A DNA stretch of 49,631 nt. It comes from Vicinamibacteraceae bacterium (GTDB lineage Bacteria > Acidobacteriota > Thermoanaerobaculia > Multivoradales > Multivoraceae). This document shows, piece by piece, positions 34,087 to 42,137 of this stretch (positions are counted from its first letter, which is position 1; each line of letters starts with the position of its first letter). The notes under the pieces were generated by a model. The model was not told the DNA's origin, ran no database searches, and saw only the letters and a list, made by a program, of their open reading frames with translations. The translations under genes were made by a program, and so were the position numbers. The DNA lies in the NCBI GenBank assembly GCA_012270995.1, contig JAAXHG010000158.1, positions 1 to 49,631 on the forward strand, given 5' to 3'.

Positions 34087-34302
34087 ATGCTCTACGTCCT
34101 CCTGGAGATCTGGTTCTGGGTCGTCGCCGCGGCGCTCGTCGGCGCGATCTTAGGCTGGTGGCTCCGGAGCATCCGGGCCGCCAGGGAAGTCGCACGCGAA
34201 GCCCTGCTCTGGCAGCGACGCGTCGAACGGCTGAGGAGACTCGCGGCCGGTCTGAAGCAGACGACGGAAGACGAAGGAGGAAATCCGGACGGCGACGACT
34301 GA
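34087..34302 (+). CDS. One-helix membrane protein with a cytoplasmic coiled coil
   Basis: A 71-residue protein: one membrane helix (YVLLEIWFWVVAAALVGAILGWWL) followed by a charged helical tail (REVAREALLWQRRVERLRRL) and an acidic end. The ATG at 34087 is 10 bases after the BON-OmpA stop. Its place after an OmpA-like gene suggests that the two act at the same envelope site, but I recognise no family. It ends 11 bases before the end of the convergent sulfatase gene. Confidence 0.6.
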   Translation: MLYVLLEIWFWVVAAALVGAILGWWLRSIRAAREVAREALLWQRRVERLRRLAAGLKQTTEDEGGNPDGDD

Positions 34303-34313
34303 GCTTCGTATCG

Positions 34314-35759
34314 TCAGTCGCCGCCGGCGCCGAGATCGAACTGCGACGGCGCCACGACGACGCCGGCCCGGTGCTGCAAGGCTCGCGACGTGACGTCCGC
34401 GAGAACGTCCGGCCGCTCGGCCGCGATGTCCCATTGTTCGCCGGGATCGAGCGCCAGGTCGTAGAGCAGCGGCGGGTCGTGTTCCGTCCGCTCGCCGCCG
34501 AGATCGTACGCGCCCTCGGTGACGAAGTGCGCCTTGTAGTTGCCGACACGGTAGGCGTAGAGCTCGCTGCCGCGGTAGAACGGCACTTCTTCGCGCGGGC
34601 CTTCACCGCTTCCGCGCAGCACCGGCGCCAGATCGAGGCTGTCCATCGGCCGGTCGTCCGGCGCGGCGCCGCCGGCCAGGCCGACGAAGGTCGAAAACAG
34701 GTCGCTCGTCGACCCGATCTCCGTCGTGACCACGGCGGGCGCGATCGTCCCCGGCCACCAGAACAGCCCCGGCACCCGCACGCCCCCGTCCCAGGTCATC
34801 CCCTTGCCTTCGCGAAGCGGTCCCGCCAGACCGCCCTGGGTGCGGAACACGGTCCACGGGCCGTTGTCGCTGCCGAAGAACACGACCGTGTTCTCCGCAA
34901 GGCCCTCCTCTTCGAGAGTTTCGAGGATCCTGCCCACGCTCCAGTCGATCTCCTCGATCACGTCGCCGTAGAGCCCGGCGCCGCTGCGGCCCTCGAAGTC
35001 GGGCGCCCGGAACAGCGGCACGTGGGGCATGCTGTGCGGCAGGTAGACGAAGAAGGGCTCGTCCCGGTGCGCGCGGATGAACTCGACCGCCTCCTCCGCG
35101 TAGCGCTTCGTGATCGTCGTCTGCTCCGCCGGCTGCTCCAGCGTCCGCGTGACGATCTCGCCTGCCTCGTCATGCTCCGAGCGGATGAGCGGCACGTCCC
35201 AGTATTCGATCTTCGGCTCCAGGTACGCGGCGCGACGCTCTTCGTCAGGCAGCGTCAGCATCATATCGTTCGAGTAGGGGATGCCGAACCAGTAGTCGAA
35301 GCCGTGCCGGGTCGGCAGGTACCGCGGCTGGTCGCCCAGATGCCACTTGCCGAACATGCCCGTCGCGTAGCCCAGGTCACGCAGCGCCTCGGCGATCGTG
35401 ATTTCCTCGTCCTGGATCCCGCCCACGAAGTCCGGGAACAGGACCCGCGTCTGGTCGCCGTAGAGTCCGTTGCGCACCGGCAACCGCCCGGTGAGCAGCC
35501 CCGCCCGACTCGGCGAGCAGACCGAGGCCGTGACGTAGAAGTTCGTCCAGCGTTGGCCTTCGGCCGCCATCCGGTCCAGGTGCGGGGTCCGGATCATCGG
35601 CGCGCCATAGCTGCCGAGATCGCTCCAGCCCAGGTCGTCGGCGAAGACGATGACGAAGTTCGGGGGCCGGCCGAATGAGGCGTCGGAGGACTCCTGGACA
35701 TCCGGCGCGCAGGCCGCGAGAAAGGAGACGAGCAGGAGGGCAAAGCAGGCTCTTGGCAT
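34314..35759 (-). CDS. Sulfatase (formylglycine type), lipoprotein
   Basis: A 481-residue exported arylsulfatase-like enzyme. The signal ends LAAC, giving a lipobox Cys at 17. The active-site motif CSPSRAGLLTG begins at Cys81, the residue converted to formylglycine by a sulfatase-maturating enzyme; the maturase is not in the window. Other sulfatase landmarks are VIVFADDLGWSDLGSYG (metal ligands), GKWHLGD, HSMPHVPLF and FFGSDNGPWT with the Asp-Asn pair. The family hydrolyses sulfate esters of glycans or small molecules in the periplasm or outside the cell. A TACACT box sits 6 bases before the ATG at 35759. The gene stands alone and is divergent from the M20 peptidase. Confidence 0.93.
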   Translation of the reverse strand: MPRACFALLLVSFLAACAPDVQESSDASFGRPPNFVIVFADDLGWSDLGSYGAPMIRTPHLDRMAAEGQRWTNFYVTASVCSPSRAGLLTGRLPVRNGLYGDQTRVLFPDFVGGIQDEEITIAEALRDLGYATGMFGKWHLGDQPRYLPTRHGFDYWFGIPYSNDMMLTLPDEERRAAYLEPKIEYWDVPLIRSEHDEAGEIVTRTLEQPAEQTTITKRYAEEAVEFIRAHRDEPFFVYLPHSMPHVPLFRAPDFEGRSGAGLYGDVIEEIDWSVGRILETLEEEGLAENTVVFFGSDNGPWTVFRTQGGLAGPLREGKGMTWDGGVRVPGLFWWPGTIAPAVVTTEIGSTSDLFSTFVGLAGGAAPDDRPMDSLDLAPVLRGSGEGPREEVPFYRGSELYAYRVGNYKAHFVTEGAYDLGGERTEHDPPLLYDLALDPGEQWDIAAERPDVLADVTSRALQHRAGVVVAPSQFDLGAGGD

Positions 35760-35765
35760 GTGGCA

Positions 35766-35771
35766 AGTGTA
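35766..35771 (-). promoter_or_regulatory. Candidate -10 box (TACACT) of the sulfatase gene
   Basis: TACACT on the minus strand is 6 bases from the ATG at 35759, the same hexamer and distance as at folP-folB. A leaderless transcript is implied. Confidence 0.35.
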
Positions 35772-35819
35772 CGTGACGCTGCCGCTTCGGGCTCGCCGCT
35801 TCGCGGCATCACGCCGAAT

Positions 35820-35837
35820 GCCGGCCGGAAGGCCGGC
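35820..35837. repeat. Short palindrome between divergent genes
   Basis: GCCGGCC and GGCCGGC form a 7-bp stem around a GGAA tetraloop, in the 154-bp gap between the sulfatase and the M20 peptidase. It is similar in size to the other intergenic palindromes of the window. Confidence 0.4.
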
Positions 35838-35913
35838 GCACCGACAACGGGACTGAGGCGGAAACAGTAGGATCGCCGACCTCCGCCTCCTCCAACCGAG
35901 CCGAGACCGCCCC

Positions 35914-37110
35914 ATGACCCCACCCCGGATCGACGAAACCCGCGCCCTCGACCACCTGATGGACCTGCTGGCCATCGAGGGACTGAGCGGCCGCGAGGGA
36001 AAGGTCGCGGCCGCGGTTCGGGAGAAGCTGCTCGCCGCGGGCTGCGAGCCGTCCTGGATCGACCACGACGACGCGAACGAGCGGATCCCCGGCGACTACG
36101 AAGTCGGCAATCTGATCGTCGACCTGCCCGGCACGAGGCCCGGGCCGCGGCGGTTGTTCATGGGCCACATGGACACGGTGCCGCTCTGCCGCGGCGCGGC
36201 GCCGGTGCGCCGGAACGGACGGATCGAGGCGGAAGGAGACACGGCGCTCGGCGGCGACAACCGGACCTCGATCGGCGCCCTGGTGACGATGGTCGAGACC
36301 TTGCTGGCTCGGGACGTGCCCCGGCCGCCGATCACGGTTCTGATGACGGTCGGCGAGGAGGTCGGCCTGTGGGGCGCGCGGACCGTGGAACTCGAGCGAC
36401 TCGGCAGCCCCGAACAGGGATTCAACATCGACTCCGGCGCACCGCACGTACTCATCATCGGCGCCACCGGCGCCGACCGGTGGCAGGTCGACGTCCACGG
36501 CAAGTCCTCGCACGCCGGGGTTCATCCCGAGCACGGAATCTCCGCGGCGCTGATCGCTTCGCGCGCGGTGGCCGACGTGGCGGCCCAGGGCTTCTTCGGC
36601 AAGATCGAGCTTCCCGGCGGCAGCGGCACCTCGAACATCGGCCGGATGGCGGGCGGCGAGGCGAGCAACCAGGTCACCGACCGCGTCTTCGTGTCCGGTG
36701 AATCGCGCAGCCACGACAAGGCGTTCCTCGCGCGGATCACGGCCGCCTACCGCGACGCCTTCGAGCAGGCCGCCCGCGGCGTCACGAGTTCGGACGGTCA
36801 GTGCGGCCGCGTCGACTTCCGGGCGGAGACGGACTACGAAGCGTTCGAGATGCCGAAGGACTCACCGCCGGTGCAACTCGCCGCGGAACGGGTCCGGGCG
36901 GTGCTCGGCGTGGAGGCCGAGTACCTCGTCGCCAACGGAGGACTCGACGCGAACTACCTGAACGCCAAGGGTCTGCCCACGGTGACCCTGGGCGCGGGAC
37001 AGCACAACCCCCATACCGTGGATGAATACGTCGACATACAGGAGTATCTCGACGGTTGTCGAACCATCGCCGCCATCGCCGCGGCTCAAGGAACGGAGGC
37101 TCCGACTTGA
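35914..37110 (+). CDS. M20 family zinc peptidase (PepT-like)
   Basis: A 398-residue cytoplasmic metallopeptidase. Metal ligands are all visible: His85 and Asp87 in MGHMDTVP, Asp115 in GGDNRTSIGA, catalytic Glu148 and ligand Glu149 in GEEVGLWGA, Asp173 in NIDSGAP, and the C-terminal His in HNPHTVDEYVDI. The dimerisation domain (about 185-300) includes VDVHGKSSHAGVHPEHGISA and the conserved SNIGRMAGGEASNQV. Closest in style to tripeptidase T. It is followed with a TTGA overlap by the SDR gene, so the two are coupled, although their functions do not obviously meet. There is no signal peptide. Confidence 0.9.
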   Translation: MTPPRIDETRALDHLMDLLAIEGLSGREGKVAAAVREKLLAAGCEPSWIDHDDANERIPGDYEVGNLIVDLPGTRPGPRRLFMGHMDTVPLCRGAAPVRRNGRIEAEGDTALGGDNRTSIGALVTMVETLLARDVPRPPITVLMTVGEEVGLWGARTVELERLGSPEQGFNIDSGAPHVLIIGATGADRWQVDVHGKSSHAGVHPEHGISAALIASRAVADVAAQGFFGKIELPGGSGTSNIGRMAGGEASNQVTDRVFVSGESRSHDKAFLARITAAYRDAFEQAARGVTSSDGQCGRVDFRAETDYEAFEMPKDSPPVQLAAERVRAVLGVEAEYLVANGGLDANYLNAKGLPTVTLGAGQHNPHTVDEYVDIQEYLDGCRTIAAIAAAQGTEAPT

Positions 37111-38024
37111 ACACCCGCATGTTGCACGAGAAAGTGATCGTCGTCACCGGCGCCGGCCGAGGCATCGGCCGCGACATCGCCCTGCTGGCCGCGGCCCACG
37201 GCGCCGGCGTGATCGTCAACGACCTGGGCGGCTCGCAGCGCGGCGACGGCGCCGACCGGACGCCCGCGCAAAGCGTCGTGGACGAGATCGCGGCGGCGGG
37301 AGGACGCGCCGCCGCGAACTATGAGAGCGTCGCCGACTTCGACGGCGCCAACCGCATGATCGAGCAGGCGCTCGACGAGTTTGGCCAGATCGACGGCGTC
37401 GTCAACAACGCCGGCATCCTGCGCGACGTCATCTTCCACAAGATGAACGAGAGCGACTGGGACGCCGTCATCGCCGTCCACCTCAAGGGCAGCTTCAACG
37501 TGGCGCGGGCCGCCGCGCCCCACTATCGCAAGCAGATCGGCGGCGCCTTCGTCCACATGACCTCGACCTCCGGGCTGATCGGCAACTTCGGCCAGGCGAA
37601 CTACGCCGCGGCCAAACTCGGCATCGTCGGACTCTCCAAGTCCCTCGCGCTCGACATGCAGCGCTTCGAGGTGCGCTCGAACTGCATTGCCCCCTTTGCC
37701 TGGTCAAGGTTGATCGGCACGATCCCGACCGCCGACCCGGCGCAGGCCGCGAGGGTCGCGAAGATGAAGGAGATGACGCCGGCCCTGGTCGCGCCGCTCG
37801 CCGTCTACCTGCTGAGCGACGGTGCGAAGGGGGTCAGCGGCCAGATCTTCGCGGTCCGCAAGAACGAGATCTTCCTGATGAGCCAGCCGCGACCGATCCG
37901 CTCCGTCCACAACAGCGACGGCTGGACCCCGGAAGCCATCGCGGAGCGTGGCATGCCCGCCCTCGCCGGATCGTTCTTCGACCTCGACCGGACGACCGAC
38001 GTCTTCACCTGGGAGCCGACGTAG
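37107..38024 (+). CDS. Short-chain dehydrogenase (3-hydroxyacyl-CoA dehydrogenase-like)
   Basis: A 305-residue NAD(P)-dependent oxidoreductase. Motifs: VIVVTGAGRGIGRDIALL (cofactor binding), VIVNDLGGSQRG, NNAGILRD, and the catalytic Ser-Tyr-Lys in MTSTSGLIGNFGQANYAAAK. The N-terminal 200 residues and the NDLGG signature are like the peroxisomal multifunctional 17-beta-HSD4 type that oxidises 3-hydroxyacyl-CoA. I chose the TTG at 37107, which overlaps the preceding stop and has GGAGG 7 bases upstream; ATG 37119 has poor spacing. The thiolase and a crotonase nearby make a beta-oxidation role likely. Confidence 0.88.
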   Translation: MNTRMLHEKVIVVTGAGRGIGRDIALLAAAHGAGVIVNDLGGSQRGDGADRTPAQSVVDEIAAAGGRAAANYESVADFDGANRMIEQALDEFGQIDGVVNNAGILRDVIFHKMNESDWDAVIAVHLKGSFNVARAAAPHYRKQIGGAFVHMTSTSGLIGNFGQANYAAAKLGIVGLSKSLALDMQRFEVRSNCIAPFAWSRLIGTIPTADPAQAARVAKMKEMTPALVAPLAVYLLSDGAKGVSGQIFAVRKNEIFLMSQPRPIRSVHNSDGWTPEAIAERGMPALAGSFFDLDRTTDVFTWEPT

Positions 38025-38054
38025 AGCCGACGCCGGCACCTGACTGTACGAGCC

Positions 38055-39236
38055 TCACGCCACCTCGAACAGCCCCGCGGCGCCCATGCCGCCGCCGATG
38101 CACATCGTGACGACGACGTTCTTCGCGCCCCGGCGCCTGCCCTCGATCAGCGCGTGGCCGACCATCCGGGCGCCGCTCATGCCGTAGGGATGGCCGATCG
38201 AGATCGCGCCGCCGTTCACGTTGAGCTTCTCGTTCGGGATGCCCAGCCGGTCGCGGCAGTAGATGACCTGGACCGCGAACGCCTCGTTCAGCTCCCAGAG
38301 ATCGATGTCGTCCATCGTCAGGCCCTGGCGCTCCAGCAGCTTGGGTACCGCGAAGACGGGGCCGATGCCCATCTCGTCCGGCTCACAGCCGGCGACCGCC
38401 ATGCCCCTGTAGACGCCGAGCGGCTCGAGGCCGCGCTGCTCCGCCAGCTTCGAGTCCATGACCACGCACGCCGAGGCGCCGTCGGAGAGCTGGCTCGCGT
38501 TGCCGGCCGTGATCGTGCCGTTCTCGCGCACCGGCTTGAGCCCGGAAAGACCCTCGATCGTCGTGCTCGGGCGGTTGCCCTCGTCCTGGCTGAGCTCGAC
38601 CTTGCCGAAGCTGATATCCCCGGTCGCCCTGTCGAGGATCATCTTCGTCGCGTTCATCGTGATGATCTCGTCGTCGAAGGCGCCCGACTCCTGCCCGGCG
38701 GCGGTCCGCTGCTGGCTCTGCAGGCCGTACTCGTCCTGCTGCTCGCGGGTGACGTCGTAGCGCTTCGCCACGACTTCGGCGGTGTCGATCATCGGCAGGT
38801 GGAGATCCGGCTTGTTCTCCTTGATCCAGGGATCGGGAACACGGAAGTGGTTCATCTTGTCGTTCTGCACCAGACTGATCGAGTCGATTCCGCCGGCGAC
38901 CACGACCGGCGCCCCATCGATCACGACCTGCTTGGCGGCGGTGGCGATCGCCATCAGGCCCGACGAGCACTGCCTGTCCACCGTCATTCCCGACACCTCG
39001 ACCGGCAGGCCGGCCCGGATCGCGCACTGCCGGGCGACGTTGTTGCCCTGGGTGCCCTGCTGCATGGCGCAGCCCATGACGACGTCGTCGACCTCGCCCT
39101 TCTCGACGCCGGCGCGTTCGACCGCGGCGGAAATCGCCGCCGCGCCCATGGTCGGCGACTCGAGGTTGTTGAAGGCGCCCCGATAGGCCTTGCCGATCGG
39201 CGTGCGGGCGGTGGAAACGATGACGGCGTCAGTCAT
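38055..39236 (-). CDS. Acetyl-CoA acetyltransferase (thiolase)
   Basis: A 393-residue thiolase, the usual length. The acylated nucleophile is Cys90 in [12 protein letters not shown], the His in [20 protein letters not shown] and the second Cys in [13 protein letters not shown] complete the active site. It catalyses the thiolytic cleavage of 3-ketoacyl-CoA, or the condensation in the reverse direction. The ATG at 39236 has a GGGAG ribosome-binding site 11 bases upstream; an earlier ATG would add a Pro-rich unlikely leader. It converges on the SDR gene with a 30-bp gap, and is 82 bases from the second crotonase gene on the same strand, so a beta-oxidation cluster is likely. Confidence 0.93.
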   Translation of the reverse strand: MTDAVIVSTARTPIGKAYRGAFNNLESPTMGAAAISAAVERAGVEKGEVDDVVMGCAMQQGTQGNNVARQCAIRAGLPVEVSGMTVDRQCSSGLMAIATAAKQVVIDGAPVVVAGGIDSISLVQNDKMNHFRVPDPWIKENKPDLHLPMIDTAEVVAKRYDVTREQQDEYGLQSQQRTAAGQESGAFDDEIITMNATKMILDRATGDISFGKVELSQDEGNRPSTTIEGLSGLKPVRENGTITAGNASQLSDGASACVVMDSKLAEQRGLEPLGVYRGMAVAGCEPDEMGIGPVFAVPKLLERQGLTMDDIDLWELNEAFAVQVIYCRDRLGIPNEKLNVNGGAISIGHPYGMSGARMVGHALIEGRRRGAKNVVVTMCIGGGMGAAGLFEVA

Positions 39237-39318
39237 GGAAAGGCTCCCTGGCGTGGATGGTGGCGTGTAGTCGGTCCTTCGGACCCCCGAGACTAGCACC
39301 TACCGTCCGGTCGGTCGG

Positions 39319-40197
39319 TCACTCCTCCAGCCAAGCGTTGAAGGACGGCTTCCGTTTCCCGCGGAACGCCGCCACCCCCTCGCGGGAGTCCGGGTGATGG
39401 TCGGCCATCGGCGTCCGGGCCGCGATGTCCTCGAGCGACTGCTCCCAGGTCTGGTCGGCGGCGTTGTAGAGGCTGCGCTTGAGCAGCCGCATCGCCACCT
39501 GCGGCCCATTGGCGAGTTCACGCGCCAGGTCCATGGCCCGCGGCATCAACTCGTCCGGCTCCACCACTTCGTGCACGAGCCCGAGTTCGAGCGCCTCCGC
39601 GGCGCCGACGAGCTTGCTGCGCATCAGGAAGTCCATCGTCTTCGGCAGCCCCATCATCTGCAGCAGCAGGTAGTGGCCGCCCTCGTCCGGGAGAAGCCCG
39701 AAGCGGAGCGTGCCGCTGCCCATGCGGGCCGCGCTCGAGGCGATCCGGAAGTCGCAACTGAGCGCGAGCGAGAAGCCGGTCTGGACCGCTACGCCGTTCA
39801 TCGCCGCGATCGTCAGCTTGTCCATGCCGCGAATCGCCGTGTTGATGGGCTGCGAGATCTTGCGCAGCCCGTTGATCGTGCCGAGGACGTTGTCGTGGCC
39901 CCGATGAATGTCGGGTACCAGCGCCTGGCCGCGCCGGCCCTTGTCCTGGCCGCTGATGTCGTCGCCTGCCGAGAACGCCCTGCCGCTGCCAGTGAACAGA
40001 ACGACCCGAACCGAGTCCTCCATCGCGGCCTGGGTGAGCGTCTCCAGCAGGTCCCGCTTCATCGGCGCGTCCATGCCGTTGAGACGGTCCGGCCGGTTGA
40101 AGGCGATGACCAGGATCCCCGGATCCTCCGTGGACACCTCGAAGCCCCTGAACTCGCCCATCTGGATCATGCCTGCCGCTCCCTTCAGCTTGCTCAT
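39319..40197 (-). CDS. Enoyl-CoA hydratase/isomerase family protein, second copy
   Basis: A 292-residue crotonase-fold protein: VIAFNRPDRLNGMDAPMKRD, VVLFTGSGRAFSAGDDISGQ, LTIAAMNGVAVQTGFSLALS, CDFRIASSAARMGSGTLRFG, PDEGGHYLLLQMMG. It diverges strongly from the first copy at 30699-31541, so they are not recent duplicates. ATG 40197 follows a GGGGACGAG stretch; the open frame further upstream has no homologous look. The gene precedes the thiolase on the same strand, giving a small operon. It is divergent from the methyltransferase gene across a 106-bp gap with a tandem 10-mer repeat. Confidence 0.9.
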   Translation of the reverse strand: MSKLKGAAGMIQMGEFRGFEVSTEDPGILVIAFNRPDRLNGMDAPMKRDLLETLTQAAMEDSVRVVLFTGSGRAFSAGDDISGQDKGRRGQALVPDIHRGHDNVLGTINGLRKISQPINTAIRGMDKLTIAAMNGVAVQTGFSLALSCDFRIASSAARMGSGTLRFGLLPDEGGHYLLLQMMGLPKTMDFLMRSKLVGAAEALELGLVHEVVEPDELMPRAMDLARELANGPQVAMRLLKRSLYNAADQTWEQSLEDIAARTPMADHHPDSREGVAAFRGKRKPSFNAWLEE

Positions 40198-40223
40198 CCT
40201 CGTCCCCGCGCCGGGGCGGCCAT

Positions 40224-40243
40224 TGTCGCACAGTGTCGCACAG
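40224..40243. repeat. Tandem 10-mer in the crotonase/methyltransferase gap
   Basis: TGTCGCACAG is repeated twice without interruption, upstream of both divergent genes (ATGs at 40197 and 40304). It could be a binding site for a regulator of either gene. It might also mark an insertion junction. Confidence 0.35.
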
Positions 40244-40303
40244 GGAACCGGCTCCGATCGGCGGCGCGCCGGGCGCCGAATAGAATCCGCCGCCGGAGGA
40301 CGA

Positions 40304-41761
40304 ATGGGGCCGAACTGGAAGAACCGGACGCTATGGACCGCCGACAACCTCCACGTCATGCGCGGCATGAACAGCGAGTCCGTGGACTTGATCTACCTCG
40401 ATCCGCCGTTCAACTCCAACCAGGACTACGCGGCACCGATCGGAAGCGAAGCGGCGGGAGCGTCGTTCAAAGACACATGGACGTTGAGCGACGTCGACGA
40501 AGCTTGGCATGGCGAAATCGCGGAGCAGCAGCCGCGCCTGTACTCGATCCTCGACGCCACCGGCAACGCGCACGGCGCGAGCATGAAGTCCTACCTCATC
40601 ATGATGGCGGTTCGGCTGATGGAGATGCGGCGCATCCTCAAGCCGACTGGATCGGTCTACCTTCACTGTGACCCGACTGCGGGCCACTACCTCAAGATGA
40701 TGATGGACACCCTCTTCGGCCCGCTCAACTTCCGCAACGAGCTCGTGTGGAAGCGTACCGGCGCGCACGGCGGAGCGAAGAGGTGGGGGCCTATCCACGA
40801 CACCCTTCTCTTCTATACCTGCTCCGCTTCCTACACTTGGAACCGGACCTTTCAGCCCTACGACCCTGAGTACATCGACAGAGACTACCGGCACGAAGAC
40901 GAGTTCGGTCGCTATCAGACCGTCTCGTTGACCGGCCCTGGAACTCGAGACGGAAGTTCTGGATTGCCTTGGCGCGAGCGAGACCCAACCGCGATAGGAC
41001 GGCATTGGGCCTTGCCGACGGAGCGAGCGTTGCCCGAGTGGGTGTCCGTGCCCACCAACTACGATGAGTTGTCGTGCCAGAAGCGGTTGGAGGTGCTTGA
41101 AGACCAGGGAGTGATCTACTGGTCAGCGAAGGAGGGTTCAATGCCTCGCTACAAGCGCTATCTGGCCGTGTCGCCAGGCAACGCCATTCAAGACGTGATT
41201 TGGGACATCCGGCCGATATCATCCCAAGCCAAGGAGCGAGTCGGCTACCCGACCCAGAAGCCCCTTGCGCTCCTGGACCGAATTATCAAGGCGAGCAGCA
41301 ACGAGGGCGACGTCGTGTTCGACCCGTTCTGCGGTTGCGCAACCGCGCTTGTGTCGGCGGATTCGCTGAGCCGGCGGTGGATAGGCATCGACCTGTCACC
41401 GCTCGCTGCCGAGCTGGTGAAGGCGCGGCTACGGCGCGAGAAAGGGCTCTTCCACGAAATCCACCATCGAACAGACTTGCTGCGGCGGACCGACCAGGAA
41501 CACGTTCCGCACTACCGGACGCATAAGCACACGCTCTTCGGAAGACAGGAAGGGCGCTGCGCTGGTTGCCGCATCGTCTTCCCATTCCGCAACTTCACGG
41601 TCGATCATGTCGAGCCGAAGGCGCACGGCGGCACTGACCATCTCGACAACCTGCAACTGCTCTGCAACGCCTGCAACTCGCGCAAGGGCACGAAGTCCCA
41701 GGCGCGGTTCCTGGCCGAGATGAAGGCCGACTACGGCGCCATCTGGGAAGGAAGACGCTGA
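40304..41761 (+). CDS. DNA methyltransferase (beta class) fused to an HNH endonuclease
   Basis: A 485-residue protein. The N-terminal part is a beta-class amino-methyltransferase: catalytic motif IV DPPFNSNQDY at 33-42 comes first, then a variable target-recognition region, then YPTQKPLALLDRII (motif X) and VVFDPFCGCATALVSADSL (motif I, SAM binding). Residues about 400-470 are an HNH nuclease domain: CAGC, VDHVEPKAHGGTDHLDNLQL, then CNAC, giving a CxxC zinc pair on either side of the DH...H...N core. A methyltransferase and nuclease in one chain suggests a self-contained restriction-modification enzyme, or an adapter-like modification enzyme; the recognition site is unknown. The DNA is visibly less GC-rich than its neighbours, which suggests transfer. 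A GGAGGA site precedes the ATG. Toxin-antitoxin genes follow. Confidence 0.9.
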   Translation: MGPNWKNRTLWTADNLHVMRGMNSESVDLIYLDPPFNSNQDYAAPIGSEAAGASFKDTWTLSDVDEAWHGEIAEQQPRLYSILDATGNAHGASMKSYLIMMAVRLMEMRRILKPTGSVYLHCDPTAGHYLKMMMDTLFGPLNFRNELVWKRTGAHGGAKRWGPIHDTLLFYTCSASYTWNRTFQPYDPEYIDRDYRHEDEFGRYQTVSLTGPGTRDGSSGLPWRERDPTAIGRHWALPTERALPEWVSVPTNYDELSCQKRLEVLEDQGVIYWSAKEGSMPRYKRYLAVSPGNAIQDVIWDIRPISSQAKERVGYPTQKPLALLDRIIKASSNEGDVVFDPFCGCATALVSADSLSRRWIGIDLSPLAAELVKARLRREKGLFHEIHHRTDLLRRTDQEHVPHYRTHKHTLFGRQEGRCAGCRIVFPFRNFTVDHVEPKAHGGTDHLDNLQLLCNACNSRKGTKSQARFLAEMKADYGAIWEGRR

Positions 41762-41808
41762 AGACAGCGGTCCGCGTTCCGCGCCACACGACTCTACGGC
41801 GTTCGGCG

Positions 41809-41837
41809 TTGACATTGTGGCCGCGTGTGTCTACATT
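41809..41837 (+). promoter_or_regulatory. Sigma70-type promoter of the toxin-antitoxin pair
   Basis: A perfect -35 hexamer TTGACA (41809-41814) is separated by exactly 17 bases from TACATT (41832-41837, four of six matches to TATAAT). The -10 ends 9 bases before the ATG at 41847, so the mRNA would have almost no leader. This is the clearest promoter in the window. Confidence 0.6.
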
Positions 41838-41846
41838 CGGCGGGCA

Positions 41847-42137
41847 ATGAAGACATCGGGCGTCAGGGAGATCAAGAACCGCCTGAGCGCTTACCTCCGC
41901 ATGGCGGAACGAGGGGAGCGCGTCGGAGTTACGCACCGAGGCCGCATCGTAGCCGAGCTCGGGCCGCCGACGCATGTGACGGAAGACCAGGCCTTGGCCG
42001 GGCTTCGCGAGCGGGCGCGGTCGGGTGCCGTTCGCCTGGGTGCTCCGAATCGGCCGGACATCTATCCCGAGTCGCCCTGCCGGCTGCCGACCAAGGTTGT
42101 ACAGGAACTCCTGGACGAGGTGCGGGGTGAGCGTTGA
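41847..42137 (+). CDS. Phd/YefM-type antitoxin
   Basis: A 96-residue protein. The N-terminal half has the Phd/YefM fold pattern: MKTSGVREIKNRLSAYLRM, AERGERVGVTHRGRIVAELG, binding operator DNA through the N-terminal dimer. The C-terminal half (about 55-96) would wrap the toxin. The ATG at 41847 is preferred to the GTG at 41817, because the latter lies within the promoter. The stop overlaps the toxin start (TTGA). Antitoxins of this class usually repress their own promoter, so the 41809-41837 promoter should be autoregulated; the operator is not obvious. Confidence 0.82.
   Translation: MKTSGVREIKNRLSAYLRMAERGERVGVTHRGRIVAELGPPTHVTEDQALAGLRERARSGAVRLGAPNRPDIYPESPCRLPTKVVQELLDEVRGER

Noticed and set aside
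37056..37106. Longer N-terminus for the SDR
   Set aside because: The codons before 37107 overlap the M20 gene and do not look like an SDR start; the TTG has GGAGG at 7 bases.
39908..40303. Upstream extension of the methyltransferase frame
   Set aside because: It lies over the crotonase gene and its start; the GGAGGA-preceded ATG at 40304 begins the conserved region.
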